DNA of 64,000 nt, taken from Cellulomonas sp. JZ18. Lineage in GTDB: Bacteria; Actinomycetota; Actinomycetes; Actinomycetales; Cellulomonadaceae. A model generated the notes under the pieces. That model made no database searches and was not told the origin of the DNA. It saw nothing but the letters and a program-made list of their open reading frames with translations. The stretch lies in contig NZ_CP045245.1 of NCBI RefSeq assembly GCF_009720485.1, positions 3,410,001-3,474,000 of the forward strand, written 5' to 3'. A program made the position numbers and the translations under genes. Shown in pieces: positions 1 through 10,637 of this stretch. Numbering within the stretch: the stretch's first letter is position 1; each line of letters starts with the position of its first letter.

Positions 1-1424
1 TGAGCACCTTCTCCGGCCTCGGCACCGCGCTCAGCTCGCTCGTCGCGCAGCGCGTCGCCCTCGACGTCGCCGCGAACAACGTCGCGAACGTCAACACCGT
101 CGGCTACACGCGCCAGCGCGCCGTGCTGTCGTCGCTGCCCGCCTCGACCGTGCCGTCGATGTTCTCCACCTCGGACGGCGTCGGTCTCGGCACCACCGCG
201 TCGGGCATCCAGCGCCTGGGTGACGTCTTCCTCGACAACCGGGTACGCACCGCCGCCGCGGGCGCCGGCCGGCTCGACGTCGTCGCCGACGCCTACACGC
301 GGCTCGAGAAGAGCATCGGCGAGCCCGCCAAGACCGCGCTCGGCGCCCAGCTGTCGGACCTGTGGGCCGGCTGGTCGGACGTCGCACGGTCGAGCGACCA
401 GGACGCCGCGCGTGCGGTCCTGCTCGAGCGCGCGGTGGCCGTGACCGACCGCCTGCACGCGATGTACTCCGCCGCCGGCACCCAGTGGGAGCAGGCGCGC
501 ACCGAGGCGAGCGCGCTCGTCGAGCGCACCAACGTCGCCGCCGGGCAGGTCGCGGACCTCAACGAGCGCATCCTCGCGATCGAGAACGCGGGCGGGCAGG
601 CGCACGAGCTCGCGGACCAGCGCGACATGCTCGTCACCGAGCTCGCCGACCTCGTCGGCGCGACCGCGCGCGTGCGCGACGACGGTCAGGTCGACGTGTT
701 CGTCGGCGGCAACGCCCTCGTGCGCGGCGACAAGCTCTCCACCATCGAGCTGCGTGGCGCCACCTCGTTCTCCGCCGCGACGGGCGGTCAGGCCGTGTCG
801 GTCGTCTGGTCGGCCCGGCCGGACCAGCCGGTCGGACTGGCGGACGGGCGCGTGGCGGGGCTGCTCACCGTCCTGGCCCCGCCCGCCGGTGGCGGCGGCG
901 GCGTGCTGACCGAGGCGGCCGCCGGCTACGACGAGCTCGCCCGCACCATCGCCGGCCAGGTCAACGCGCTGCACCGCGAGGGCCACACCCGCGACGGCGC
1001 GACGGACATCGACTTCTTCCGGTTCGAGCCGGGGGTTCCCGCCGCGCTCGGCCTGCGGGTCGCCGTCACCGACGTCGCGCAGATCGCGGCGGGCGGCGAC
1101 GGCCTCGGCGCCTACGACGGGTCGGTCGCCGCCGCGATCGCGAAGATCGGCGCGGGCGCCGACGGGCCCGACGCGCAGTGGCGGCGTACCGTCACCGACA
1201 TCGGCGTGCGCACCGCGAGCGCCACGTCACGGGCGCAGGTCGCCGCGGTCGCGCTCAGCACGGCCGAGCAGCAGCAGCTCGCGAACGCGAGCGTCGACGT
1301 CGACGAGGAGACCGTGAACATGCTCGCGTACCAGCGTGCGTACGAGGGTGCGGCCCGCGTGCTCACCGCGATCGACGAGATGCTCGACACCCTGATCAAC
1401 CGCACCGGCGTCGTGGGGCGGTGA
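1..1424 (+). CDS. flgK: Flagellar hook-associated protein 1 (FlgK), complete except first base
   Basis: FlgK forms the first junction layer between the flagellar hook and the filament outside the cell. The window opens on the last two bases of an NTG start codon, so only one base of the gene is missing (474 aa). The N-terminus carries the rod/hook-family motif DVAANNVANVNTVGYTRQ near residue 25. A FlgK-type segment LADQRDMLVTELADLVGA lies near residue 205, and the C-terminus has the typical NMLAYQRAYEGAARVLTA helix. Its stop overlaps a possible GTG start of flgL, so the two are almost certainly co-transcribed. The first internal ATG (position 123) would remove the conserved N-terminal helix and is not a plausible start. 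Confidence 0.95.
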   Translation, partial: STFSGLGTALSSLVAQRVALDVAANNVANVNTVGYTRQRAVLSSLPASTVPSMFSTSDGVGLGTTASGIQRLGDVFLDNRVRTAAAGAGRLDVVADAYTRLEKSIGEPAKTALGAQLSDLWAGWSDVARSSDQDAARAVLLERAVAVTDRLHAMYSAAGTQWEQARTEASALVERTNVAAGQVADLNERILAIENAGGQAHELADQRDMLVTELADLVGATARVRDDGQVDVFVGGNALVRGDKLSTIELRGATSFSAATGGQAVSVVWSARPDQPVGLADGRVAGLLTVLAPPAGGGGGVLTEAAAGYDELARTIAGQVNALHREGHTRDGATDIDFFRFEPGVPAALGLRVAVTDVAQIAAGGDGLGAYDGSVAAAIAKIGAGADGPDAQWRRTVTDIGVRTASATSRAQVAAVALSTAEQQQLANASVDVDEETVNMLAYQRAYEGAARVLTAIDEMLDTLINRTGVVGR

Positions 1425-1429
1425 CGGCG

Positions 1430-2317
1430 ATGAGCATCAGCCGCGTCACCCAGCAGACCGTGCAGCGCTCGACCATGGCGAACCTGCAGGCGAACCTCCA
1501 GCGCAGCGCGGAGCTGCAGGCGCGCATGTCGGGCGGCACGAAGATCGCCGTCCCCTCCGACGACCCCGCCGGCGCCGCCGACCTCCTGCGGCTGCGCGCG
1601 GACCAGCGGGCCAACGCGCAGCACACGCGCAACGCCGCCGACGGCGACGCCTGGCTGACCACCGTGGACGGCGCCCTCCAGGAGTCGCTGTCGATCGTCC
1701 GCAAGGCGCGCGACCTCGCGGTCCGCGCCGGGTCGGGCGCGCTGGGCGCGAGCGCGCGTGAGGCGCTCGCCGCCGAGATGGAGGCTCTCGCCGTGCAGCT
1801 GCACGGGCAGGCCAACACGCAGTACGCCGGCCGCTCCGTCTTCGCCGGCACCTCCGCGACGTCGGCCTTCGGGCCCGGACCGGACTACACGCACAGCGGG
1901 GCGGCCGGTGCGACCGTCACGCGGCAGGTCGGCCCCGAGGTCGCCGTCCGCGTCGACTCCGACGGCGCGGCGGTGTTCGGCACGGGCACCGGGTCGGTCT
2001 TCGCGCTCCTCGACGAGATGGCGGACACGATCCGCGCGGGCACGAGCCTCGACAGCGACATCGAGGCCCTGGACGCACGCATGTCGACCATGCTGCGCGA
2101 GGTCGCCTCCGTCGGCGCCCGGCACAACCAGGTGAAGAACGCGACGGACACCCTCGCCGGCGAGAAGGTCACGCTCGCGGGCCAGGTGTCCGCCATCGAG
2201 GACGTCGACCTCGCGGAGGTGCTGATCGAGCTGCAGGCGCAGGAGGTGGCCTACCAGGGCGCGCTCGCCGCGACCGCGAAGGCCCTGCAGCCCACGCTCC
2301 TGGACTTCCTGCGGTGA
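1430..2317 (+). CDS. flgL: Flagellar hook-associated protein 3 (FlgL)
   Basis: FlgL is the second hook-filament junction protein and is related to flagellin. The 295-aa product starts MSISRVTQQTVQRSTMANL, matching the flagellin-like N-terminal helix. It has SGGTKIAVPSDDPAGAADLL (residues about 32-51), equivalent to the flagellin S.-DDPA motif, and ends with a flagellin-like helix IEDVDLAEVLIELQAQEVAYQ. An in-frame GTG at 1421 overlaps the flgK stop and is an alternative start. I prefer ATG 1430 because the conserved N-terminus begins there. The 3' end overlaps the fliW start by four bases, indicating translational coupling. Confidence 0.93.
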   Translation: MSISRVTQQTVQRSTMANLQANLQRSAELQARMSGGTKIAVPSDDPAGAADLLRLRADQRANAQHTRNAADGDAWLTTVDGALQESLSIVRKARDLAVRAGSGALGASAREALAAEMEALAVQLHGQANTQYAGRSVFAGTSATSAFGPGPDYTHSGAAGATVTRQVGPEVAVRVDSDGAAVFGTGTGSVFALLDEMADTIRAGTSLDSDIEALDARMSTMLREVASVGARHNQVKNATDTLAGEKVTLAGQVSAIEDVDLAEVLIELQAQEVAYQGALAATAKALQPTLLDFLR

Positions 2318-2754
2318 GCGCCGTGGTGTCCCGCGTCGCGGTCAGCACGCCCGACGGCCCGCGCGACGTGCCGGCCGTGCTGCGGCTCGTCGCCGAGCTG
2401 CCCGGGCTGCCCGGGCACGACGAGTTCTCCCTGGAGCCGCTCGACGACGAGGGCGTCCTGTTCGCGCTGCGCAGCGCCCCGGAGGGTGCGCGTGCGGTGC
2501 GCCTGTTCGTCGTGGCGCCGCACGTCTTCTTCGCGGACTACGCCCCCGAGCTCGAGGACGACGTCCTGCGCACCCTCGACCCGGACGACGACGCGGCCGA
2601 CCCGGTGCTCCTCGCCGTGGTGCACCCCGCGGACGACGACCGCGCGCGGCACTCCGCCAACCTCCTCGCACCGGTGGTCGTCGAGCCCCGGCACGGACGC
2701 GCGCGCCAGGTCGTCCTGGACGCCGACCTCCCGCTGCGCGCCCCGCTGGGCTGA
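2314..2754 (+). CDS. fliW: Flagellar assembly factor FliW
   Basis: FliW binds flagellin in the cytoplasm and, in the species studied, antagonises the translational repressor CsrA. The 146-aa product fits the FliW family in length and in its core (LPGHDEFSLEPLDDEGVLF near residue 35, and the conserved LLAVVHP segment near residue 98). The GTG start overlaps the flgL stop, so it is the third gene of a flgK-flgL-fliW operon. No csrA follows within this window, although fliW and csrA are often adjacent; csrA may lie elsewhere or be absent. Confidence 0.88.
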   Translation: MSAVVSRVAVSTPDGPRDVPAVLRLVAELPGLPGHDEFSLEPLDDEGVLFALRSAPEGARAVRLFVVAPHVFFADYAPELEDDVLRTLDPDDDAADPVLLAVVHPADDDRARHSANLLAPVVVEPRHGRARQVVLDADLPLRAPLG

Positions 2755-2851
2755 CCCGCCGCGGCCACGCCGGCGGCACCGTCTGGGTGCCAGCACTCAG
2801 GTGCGCCCTCTCCCGGCCGATGGGATGACGGGACCACATCTGGGAGGACTT

Positions 2852-4059
2852 GTGCCCGAGACGACCTCGACCGCGCGCGCCGGGGCGAGCATCCACCGCC
2901 AGCCGATCGTGCACCCCGACCGCAGCGTGTACGCGTACGCGGTCCGAGGGCGCGTGCTGGGGGTGGACGGCGTGCCCCTGCCCGAGGCGTCGGCCGAGCA
3001 CCTCGTCGACGCCGCCTACTCCCTCATCGACCCGGAGCTCGTCGCCGGTCGGCGCCCGCTCGTCGTGCGCGCGACCCACCGCCTCCTCGTCGACCCCGGC
3101 CCGTTCCTGGCCGCACCGCACGGGCTCGCGCTCGAGCTGACGCCCACGCTGGCGTCGCTGCCCGGCCTGCACGACCACCTCGCGGTGCTCGCCGCGGCGG
3201 ACGTGCGCGTCGCTCTCGCCGACTACACCGGCACGGCCGAGCAGGACGCCCTCCTGCCGCACGTCCAGCTCGTCAAGGTCGACGCGGCCGCCGACCCGGC
3301 GCAGCTCGGCGACCTCGTCGCGCGCGCCGTGCAGTCCGGCACGGTCGTCATCGCGGAGCGCGCGACCACGCGCGAGCGCGTCCAGGCGGCGCTCGACGCC
3401 GGCGCCGAGCTGCTCCAGGGGCCGCTCGTGCTCGGCAACGGCCCGACCACGACGGACCGCGCGTGGGGTGTGAGCGAGGTCCAGTGCCTGGAGCTGCTGC
3501 GCCTGCTCTCGGAGGAGGTCGTCGACCAGCGCGAGGTCATCCGCGTCGTCTCGACCGACCCCGTGCTCACCGTGCGCGTGCTCCACCTCGTCAACTCCTC
3601 CGCGATGGGCGTGCGGAACAAGGTCGACTCGGTGCGGCAGGCCGTCGTCCTGCTCGGCCCGCGGCACCTCGGGGCCCTCGCGACGGCGTCCCTGGTCGGT
3701 GCCACGCCCGCGTCCATGGAGGCGCTGTGGTACCTGCTCACCCGGGCCTCCGCCTGCGCGGGGCTGGCGGGCGACGACGTCGGCTACACCGTGGGTCTGC
3801 TGTCCGCGGTGTCGTCCTACCTTCGGGTGCCCGCCACGAGCGTGGTCGCCGACACGGGCGTCTCGTCCGACGTCGCCGACGCCCTCCTGCACCGCACGGG
3901 GCGCTATGGTCCGGTGCTCGCCGCGGTGCTCGCGCACGAGGCGAACGACGCGGCGGGCGTGCGCGCGAGCGGGCTCGACGAGTACGAGGTCGCGCACGCG
4001 TACCTCGACGCCGTCCCCGGGCGCTCGCCCTGGCCAGCAACCTCGCGGCGGCCGCCTGA
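2852..4059 (+). CDS. EAL-HDOD (YuxH-like) signalling protein, apparent C-terminal frameshift
   Basis: The N-terminal 200 residues resemble a degenerate EAL domain: HRQPIVHPDRSVYAYAVRGR at the start, VALADYTGTAEQD, and AGAELLQGPLVLG. The EAL signature itself is lost, so c-di-GMP hydrolysis is unlikely. Residues about 210-390 form an HDOD domain (LLRLLSEEVVDQREVIRVVS, VRVLHLVNSSAMG, AVVLLGPRHL). GTG 2852 follows a GGAGG ribosome site. The open frame fails to stop and would run to 5341 across the next gene and antisense to groL. Adding one G in the CCCCGGG run at 4015-4021 gives the sensible ending DAVPGALALASNLAAAA and the TGA at 4057-4059. I therefore place the end there and infer either a sequencing error or a recent frameshift. 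Its position beside flagellar genes suggests a motility or signalling role. Confidence 0.75.
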
Positions 4060-4101
4060 CCGGGCGGTCGTCCGTCCCCCACCCCCTGCGGAGGTCTCCC
4101 C

Positions 4102-4700
4102 GTGCTGCTCGCCTCGTACGACTCCTACGACTCCGGGGCGGCCGCCGGCGCCGTCGTCGGGATGCTCTTCCTGGGCCTGCTCTACGCCGCGATCGTCGCG
4201 TTCGGCGTCTACCTGTACATGCGCGTCGCCCGCAAGGCCGGCTGGACCCTGTGGCACGGCCTGCTCGTGCTCGTCCCGCTCGCGAACCTCGTGTTCATCA
4301 TCATGTTCGCCTTCCAGGAGTGGCCGATCGAGCGTCGCGTGCGCGAGCTCGAGGCGCGGCTCGGCCTGTCGGGCGACGGGCTCGACCCGTACGGGCACGC
4401 GGGTCCGGGCCTCCCGTACGGCCACGGCGCTCCCGCCTACGCCGCACCGGGCGCCGCGCCGGCGTACGGCGCGCCCGAGGCGGCGCCCACGTACGGCGCG
4501 CCGGAGGCCGCCCCCGCCTACGGCGCCCCGCGTACGGCGCTCCCACCTACGGCGCCCCCGCCCCCGCTGCGCCCGTCCAGGGCGTGCCGGCGGACGGCGC
4601 CCCGGCCGTCCCGCAGGCGCCCGCGGCGCCGACCGCGCCGGAGGGCACCGCGCCCCAGCCGCCGGCCTCGCCGTGGGGTCCGCCCGCGCCGCCGCGCTGA
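4102..4700 (+). CDS. Small membrane protein with AYGAP repeat tail, apparent frameshift
   Basis: The GTG start lies about 40 bases after the preceding gene. The first 90 residues contain two membrane segments (about residues 15-37 and 52-74) with WTLWHGLLVLVPLANLVFII between them, followed by a charged segment PIERRVRELEARLGL. The rest is a low-complexity Pro/Ala/Tyr/Gly tail with repeated AYGAP units. In the deposited frame the tail turns abruptly arginine-rich after base 4530 and runs to 4743, through a terminator hairpin. Adding one G at the CCCCG run at 4526-4530 keeps the AYGAP pattern, continues as APAPAAPVQGVPADGAP, and stops at 4698-4700. The function is unknown. The form resembles proline-rich actinobacterial membrane proteins with a cytoplasmic tail. 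Confidence 0.65.
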
Positions 4701-4715
4701 CCGCGCCCGGACGCG

Positions 4716-4754
4716 CCGAGGGCCGGCCACCCCGTGGGGGTGACCGGCCCTCGG
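4716..4754. terminator. Bidirectional intrinsic-type hairpin
   Basis: An 18-bp stem with one mismatch and a 3-base loop lies between two convergent genes, ending at 4700 (plus) and 4786 (minus, groL). It has no U-tract, as is usual in high-G+C actinobacteria. Confidence 0.75.
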
Positions 4755-4785
4755 GCCGTTCAGTCGGTCGTGGACCGGCTCAGGC

Positions 4786-6489
<1,704 letters not shown>

Positions 6490-6547
6490 TCACGCACGCG
6501 GTCACCCTCACCTGACGGCCGTGGTGCTGCTGTCACTCTCCACCGGA

Positions 6548-6591
6548 GAGTGCTAAGTCAATGGTTAGCACTCGACCCCTGCGAGTGCAAG
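6548..6591 (-). promoter_or_regulatory. Composite CIRCE (HrcA) operator and groL promoter
   Basis: Three CIRCE arms occur in a row. TTAGCACTC at 6565-6573 is followed, after exactly nine bases, by GAGTGCAAG at 6583-6591, which is the canonical CIRCE spacing. A further GAGTGCTAA lies at 6548-6556 on the other side. Reading the minus strand, TTGCAC (6590-6585) can serve as a -35 box, with TAACCA 17 bases on as a -10 box, so the operator overlaps the promoter of groL. The arms match the established HrcA consensus; the promoter call is inference. Confidence 0.85.
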
Positions 6592-6620
6592 CAGCACCGG
6601 CCCTGCCGGTGGACGACGAC

Positions 6621-6649
6621 GGCCCGGTCGCGGCGTCCGCGACCGGGCC
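6621..6649 (-). terminator. Hairpin terminator after cspA
   Basis: A perfect 13-bp stem (GGCCCGGTCGCGG and its complement) with a 3-base loop lies downstream of the cold-shock gene stop at 6708. There is no U-tract. Confidence 0.7.
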
Positions 6650-6707
6650 GGTCGGAGCGGGCCGGGCCCGCGGTGGTCGGGTGCGCCGTGCGCGGCCCGG
6701 GGGTGCG

Positions 6708-6911
6708 TCAGAGGGGGCGGACCTGCTCGGCCTGCGGGCCCTTGCTGCCCTGGCCGACCTCGAAGTCCACCGCCTGGCCCTCCTCGAGCGAGCGGTACCC
6801 AGAGACCTGGATCGCGCTGTAGTGGACGAAGAGGTCCTGGCCGCCGCCGTCGGGCGTGATGAACCCGTACCCCTTCTCCGCGTTGAACCACTTGACCGTG
6901 CCCTGCGCCAT
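6708..6911 (-). CDS. cspA: Cold-shock protein, CspA family
   Basis: This is a 67-aa single-stranded nucleic-acid chaperone. It begins [20 protein letters not shown], containing RNP1 (KGYGFI), with RNP2 (LFVHYSAI) near residue 27. Its length is exactly that of the CspA family. A longer upstream reading frame in the same phase lacks any recognisable sequence, and the GGAGG-type site just before 6911 supports this start. It is probably a single-gene transcript ended by the hairpin at 6621-6649. Confidence 0.93.
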   Translation of the reverse strand: MAQGTVKWFNAEKGYGFITPDGGGQDLFVHYSAIQVSGYRSLEEGQAVDFEVGQGSKGPQAEQVRPL

Positions 6912-7060
6912 GCCGTGCTCCTCGCCCTCCGTGGGCCGGGACGCTCCGCCGTCGCCCCGGTGCGTGGAGCCTAGTGGCGGCCCCATCCGCGCGACCAGGG
7001 GGTTCGCCCGCCTGCACGGGTGGGTGCGCGAGGGCCTCGCCGCACCGGCAGCGACGGGCG

Positions 7061-7675
7061 TCAGGCCTCGGGGTCGGAGACGAGCAGGACCACGATCCCG
7101 GTGCCCGCCCGCTGCGGGTCGACCGCGATCGTCGGGACCCCGGACGTCGAGGCGACGAGCTCCGCCGTCGCGCGCAGGTCCTCCGAGGCCATGTACACCG
7201 TCGACTGGCGGGGCAGCCCGGTCGTCGCGTTGTCCGGGGTCACGCTCGTGAAGCCGGCGGCCCGCAGGTCGTCCGCGACGCGGCCCGCGAGGCCCGAGAC
7301 GCGGGCGCCGTTGAGGACCTCGACCGGCGTCGACAGGACGGGCGAGGGGGCGGGGGGTGCGGGCGGCGTGGTCTCCGCGGCGGGGGGCTCCTCCGTGGCC
7401 GGCGCCTCGGCGCCCGGGTCCGGCGCCGCCGGGTCCTCGGCGGCCGGCGACTCCTCGGTGACCGGCGGCGTCCCGCCGCCCACGACGGGCAGCTCGCCCG
7501 TGCGCGACAGGTAGGCGACCGCCCCGTAGGCGAGCACCGGCACGACCAGCAGGACGACGAGGAACGGCCACCAGCGGCTCCAGGCCGAGCGCGGGGCGCG
7601 GTGCACGCCGCGGGGGCCGTCGGGCGGCACGACGTCGAACTCGTCGTCCGGGTAGGGGTAGTCGGCCTTGCTCAC
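7061..7675 (-). CDS. LytR C-terminal domain membrane protein
   Basis: The 204-aa product has a short acidic N-terminus ([15 protein letters not shown]), one membrane helix at about residues 34-54 ([19 protein letters not shown]) and a Pro/Ala/Glu-rich linker. A LytR_C domain follows from about residue 115 ([19 protein letters not shown], then [18 protein letters not shown] at the end). LytR_C domains occur in cell-envelope proteins; no LytR-CpsA-Psr catalytic domain is present. GTG 7675 is chosen because residues before it are low-complexity. The gene is co-oriented with the DUF3263 gene 87 bases upstream and may share its transcript. Confidence 0.8.
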   Translation of the reverse strand: MSKADYPYPDDEFDVVPPDGPRGVHRAPRSAWSRWWPFLVVLLVVPVLAYGAVAYLSRTGELPVVGGGTPPVTEESPAAEDPAAPDPGAEAPATEEPPAAETTPPAPPAPSPVLSTPVEVLNGARVSGLAGRVADDLRAAGFTSVTPDNATTGLPRQSTVYMASEDLRATAELVASTSGVPTIAVDPQRAGTGIVVLLVSDPEA

Positions 7676-7762
7676 GGCCGCAAGGCTAACGGGTGGACCG
7701 GTGCGCGGCGGGGACCGCCGCACCCGCGCGGGTGACCCGGCGGGCAGGCGCCGGGACGCCCC

Positions 7763-8092
7763 TCAGGCGTCCGCGCCCAGGCGGCGGGCGGTGCGTGCGC
7801 GCTGGCGCGAGGAGCGCATCCGGCGCAGGCGCTTGACGAGCATCGGGTCGTGCGCGAGCGCGGCGGGGTCGTCGATCAGCGCGTTGAGGAGCTGGTAGTA
7901 CCGGGTGGCCGACATGTCGAACAGCTCGCGGATCGCCTGCTCCTTGGCCCCCGCGTACTTCCACCACTGCCGCTCGAAGGCGAGGACCTGCTGGTCGCGC
8001 TCGGAGAGCCCGGAGCCGGCCGGCACCGCCGTGGTCCCGGCGGACGGGGCCTCGTCGAGGGTCGCGGTCGCGCTGCCCGCCGTCGCGTCCAT
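7763..8092 (-). CDS. DUF3263 family protein
   Basis: The 109-aa product has a conserved core [20 protein letters not shown], then [20 protein letters not shown], then [20 protein letters not shown]. This is the DUF3263 pattern found across Actinobacteria, next to LytR_C genes. The helix-turn-helix-like middle and the basic C-terminus suggest a small DNA-binding protein, but no function is established. ATG 8092 is chosen because upstream residues in frame are not conserved-looking. The gene is divergent from ung. Confidence 0.82.
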   Translation of the reverse strand: MDATAGSATATLDEAPSAGTTAVPAGSGLSERDQQVLAFERQWWKYAGAKEQAIRELFDMSATRYYQLLNALIDDPAALAHDPMLVKRLRRMRSSRQRARTARRLGADA

Positions 8093-8336
8093 GCTGCCTC
8101 CGGTGCCTCGGTCCCTCGCGCGCCGGGCACGGTGTGCGGCCGGCGCGCACCGCCCTCGCGGACGGCCCCGCCATGGTACGGGCCGAACGACACGGGTGTC
8201 ATTCGCCCGCGCGGCGCACGGCCGGCTGCCGGGACCGCGCGTCCGGCACCCGCCGGCACGTCCACCCGCCGGCCCGCGGGCAGGGCGTCCGGCGGCCCGC
8301 CGCGCGCACGGCGGCCGACCGGTAGCCTGCGGCGCC

Positions 8337-9014
8337 GTGGTCCCCGCACCTCTCGACACCCTCGTCGCACCCGACTGGGCGCGCGCCCTCGCACCCGCGG
8401 AGCCGGCGCTGCGTGCCGCCGGCGACTTCCTGCGCGCCGAGGTCGCCGCCGGGCGGGAGTACCTGCCCGCGGGCGACGCCGTGCTGCACGCCTTCCGCCG
8501 CCCGCTGGCCGACGTGCGCGTGCTCGTCGTCGGGCAGGACCCCTACCCCACGCCCGGGCACCCCATGGGGCTGTCGTTCTCGGTGCAGCCGCACGTGCGC
8601 CCGTTGCCCCGCTCGCTGGCGAACGTGTTCACCGAGCTCGCGGCGGACGTGGGCGCCCCGCCGCCGTCCACCGGCGACCTCACGCCGTGGGCCGACCGCG
8701 GGGTCATGCTGCTCAACCGCGTGCTCACGGTGCGTCCCGGCGCGCCCGCCTCACACCGGGGCAAGGGCTGGGAGCGGCTGACCGACCGCGCGATCGAGGC
8801 GCTCGTCGAGCGCGGCGGACCGCTCGTGGCGGTGCTGTGGGGCCGCGACGCCCAGCAGCTGCGTCCCGCGCTCGGCGACGTGCCGGTGGTCGCGAGCCCG
8901 CACCCCAGTCCCCTGTCCGCGAGCCGCGGCTTCTTCGGCTCGCGACCCTTCTCGCGCGTCAACGAGCTCCTCGTGGCCCAGGGTGCCGAGCCCGTGGACT
9001 GGACCCTGCCCTGA
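8337..9014 (+). CDS. ung: Uracil-DNA glycosylase
   Basis: UNG removes uracil from DNA in base-excision repair. The 225-aa product shows the water-activating motif [18 protein letters not shown] (about residue 65), the uracil-binding segment [18 protein letters not shown], and the catalytic [18 protein letters not shown] near residue 187. The GTG start at 8337 gives a family-typical length. The 244-base gap before it, shared with the divergent DUF3263 gene, holds only a short dyad (GACACGGGTGTC, 8189-8200). Confidence 0.95.
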   Translation: MVPAPLDTLVAPDWARALAPAEPALRAAGDFLRAEVAAGREYLPAGDAVLHAFRRPLADVRVLVVGQDPYPTPGHPMGLSFSVQPHVRPLPRSLANVFTELAADVGAPPPSTGDLTPWADRGVMLLNRVLTVRPGAPASHRGKGWERLTDRAIEALVERGGPLVAVLWGRDAQQLRPALGDVPVVASPHPSPLSASRGFFGSRPFSRVNELLVAQGAEPVDWTLP

Positions 9015-9103
9015 CCGGCGGGCGGTGACGTACCCGCTCGTTCCACCCCGTTCCCACCCCGCCCCTGGGCAGTGCTGTCGGGAGGACCCGGCATAGTGGA
9101 CGG

Positions 9104-9925
9104 GTGAGCACCGCCGACCCCGATCAGGGGACCACCCCCGCACCCCGCTGGACGCGCTACGTCGCCGTCGGCGACTCGTTCACCGAGGGCCTCTGGGACG
9201 ACCCGGACGGTCGCGCCGCCCCGCCGCGCGGCTGGGCCGACCAGCTCGCGTCCCACCTCTCGGCCCGGCGGACCGCGGCCGGGCTCGCACCGCTCGAGTA
9301 CGCGAACCTCGCCGTCCGCGGACGGCTGCTGCGCCCGATCCTCGAGGAGCAGGTGCCCGCGGCCCTCGCGCTCGAGCCGGACCTCGTGAGCCTCATCGGG
9401 GGCGGCAACGACATCCTGCGTCCCTCGGTGGACGTGGACCGGCTGGCGGACGAGCTGGAGCGCACGGTCGCCCGCGTGCGCGCGACCGGCGCGGACGTGC
9501 TGCTCGGCACGGGCTTCGACGTCCGTGAGAGCCCGCTGGTGCGGGCCACCCGCGCGCGGGTGGCCGTCTACAACACGCACCTGTGGTCGGTCGCGCGCCG
9601 GCACGGCGCGTACGTGCTCGACCTGTGGGGCATGCGCAGCCTCGCGGACTGGCGCATGTGGGCCGAGGACCGCATCCACCTCACGACCGACGGCCACACG
9701 CGCGTCGCGCAGGCGGCGCTCGTCGCGCTCGGCCTGGCGCCCGACCGGGACGACTGGGACGACCCGCTGGCACCGCTGCCGCCCGTCCCGCGCCGGGACC
9801 GGGTGCTCGCCGACGCGCGGTGGCTGCGCGAGCACGCGTACCCGTGGGCCCGCCGACGGCTGCGCGGCCGGTCGTCGGGCGACCTCCTGCGGCCCAAGCG
9901 GCCGGACCCGACGCCTCTGCTCTGA
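9104..9925 (+). CDS. SGNH/GDSL hydrolase
   Basis: The 273-aa product is a GDSL-type esterase/lipase. Block I is VAVGDSFTEGLWDDP with the nucleophile Ser at about residue 26. Block III is IGGGNDILRP, and block V is DRIHLTTDGHTRVA with the catalytic Asp and His. No signal peptide is seen, so it is probably cytoplasmic. The C-terminal 40 residues are Arg/Trp/Pro-rich. The substrate cannot be predicted. The GTG start is 89 bases after ung. Confidence 0.88.
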   Translation: MSTADPDQGTTPAPRWTRYVAVGDSFTEGLWDDPDGRAAPPRGWADQLASHLSARRTAAGLAPLEYANLAVRGRLLRPILEEQVPAALALEPDLVSLIGGGNDILRPSVDVDRLADELERTVARVRATGADVLLGTGFDVRESPLVRATRARVAVYNTHLWSVARRHGAYVLDLWGMRSLADWRMWAEDRIHLTTDGHTRVAQAALVALGLAPDRDDWDDPLAPLPPVPRRDRVLADARWLREHAYPWARRRLRGRSSGDLLRPKRPDPTPLL

Positions 9926-10014
9926 GCCGGCGCCCGCGCGCCGCGGCCGCCACCGCCGCGGCCGGTCCGCAGCGCCCGGTCCGCCGCGCCCGGTCCGCCT
10001 CACCGCGGGGGGCG

Positions 10015-10410
10015 TCAGCCCTGCGCGAGCACCCAGCGGGCAGCTGCGACCGGTCCCGGCACCTCGGCCGGCAGCAGGTCGACCGCCCCGGTCCCCAGCG
10101 CCAGGGCGGACCGGTGCACGAGCTGCCCGGCGTCGTCGACGTACGTCACCGAGGCCTGCAGCCCGTCGCAGTCGGCGGGGACGTGCTCGAAGCGGACGCC
10201 GCTCACGCCGAAGCCGCTGCCGTCGTGGCCCAGCGCCACCTCGTAGCCCCACCGGACCTCGGCGGTCGCGCACGCGGCGGACGCCGCGTCGGGAAGGTCG
10301 TCGGCGGCGTTCGCCGAGGAGTAGAGACCCGCGGCGCCGAGCGCGCCGAGGGCCGCCGCCCAGCGCATCCGGCGCGGGGTCGGCCGTGCGAGGACGTGGC
10401 GTGCGACCAC
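10015..10410 (-). CDS. Small secreted two-cysteine protein, paralogue of the 12387-12797 product
   Basis: The 131-aa product has an N-terminal export signal (RMRWAAALGALGAAGLYSSA) and a mature region with two cysteines 34 residues apart (AACATAEV and PADCDG). By eye, the mature region aligns without large gaps to the product of 12387-12797, with 33 versus 32 residues between the cysteines. Each has a D-x-x-G segment shortly after the second cysteine (DDAGQLV and DASGAQI). This suggests a shared fold with one disulfide. It has a GGAGGGG ribosome site and lies downstream of a hairpin, so it is probably transcribed separately from the signal-peptidase operon. The function is unknown. Confidence 0.6.
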   Translation of the reverse strand: MVARHVLARPTPRRMRWAAALGALGAAGLYSSANAADDLPDAASAACATAEVRWGYEVALGHDGSGFGVSGVRFEHVPADCDGLQASVTYVDDAGQLVHRSALALGTGAVDLLPAEVPGPVAAARWVLAQG

Positions 10411-10413
10411 AGC

Positions 10414-10453
10414 CCCTCCCGTCCGTGGGTGGGTGCACCCTCCCGTCCGTGGG
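10414..10453. repeat. 16-bp direct repeat, period 24
   Basis: CCCTCCCGTCCGTGGG occurs twice (10414-10429 and 10438-10453) immediately upstream of the GTG at 10410. The second copy forms a CCCTCCC/GGGAGGG dyad with the following bases. It could be a regulatory site or a slippage product. Confidence 0.6.
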
Positions 10454-10554
10454 AGGGCCGGCGCGGCGTTGCGCGTGCCGTCACGCTATGTCCGCCGGGC
10501 CTCGCCGACCAGGCGACCGAGGGTTTCGCCCGACTCTCCACCCGCCCGGAGCAA

Positions 10555-10589
10555 CCCCGCCGCGGCGGCCCATGTCGGCCGCGGCGGGG
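10555..10589 (-). terminator. Hairpin terminator of the signal-peptidase operon
   Basis: A perfect 12-bp stem (CCCCGCCGCGGC and its complement) with an 11-base loop lies just downstream of the stop at 10638 on the minus strand. Confidence 0.65.
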
Positions 10590-10637
10590 CCGCCCTGAGG
10601 GGTCGCCGCGCCGTTCACCCGGGCGGCCGACCGGGGC

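Noticed and set aside
362-1420. N-terminal extension of flgL overlapping flgK
   Set aside because: The extension is Arg-rich shadow sequence inside flgK; the flagellin-like start begins at 1430.
8189-8200. GACACGGGTGTC dyad as an operator of ung
   Set aside because: A single short dyad with no promoter context or second copy; chance is likely in this base composition.
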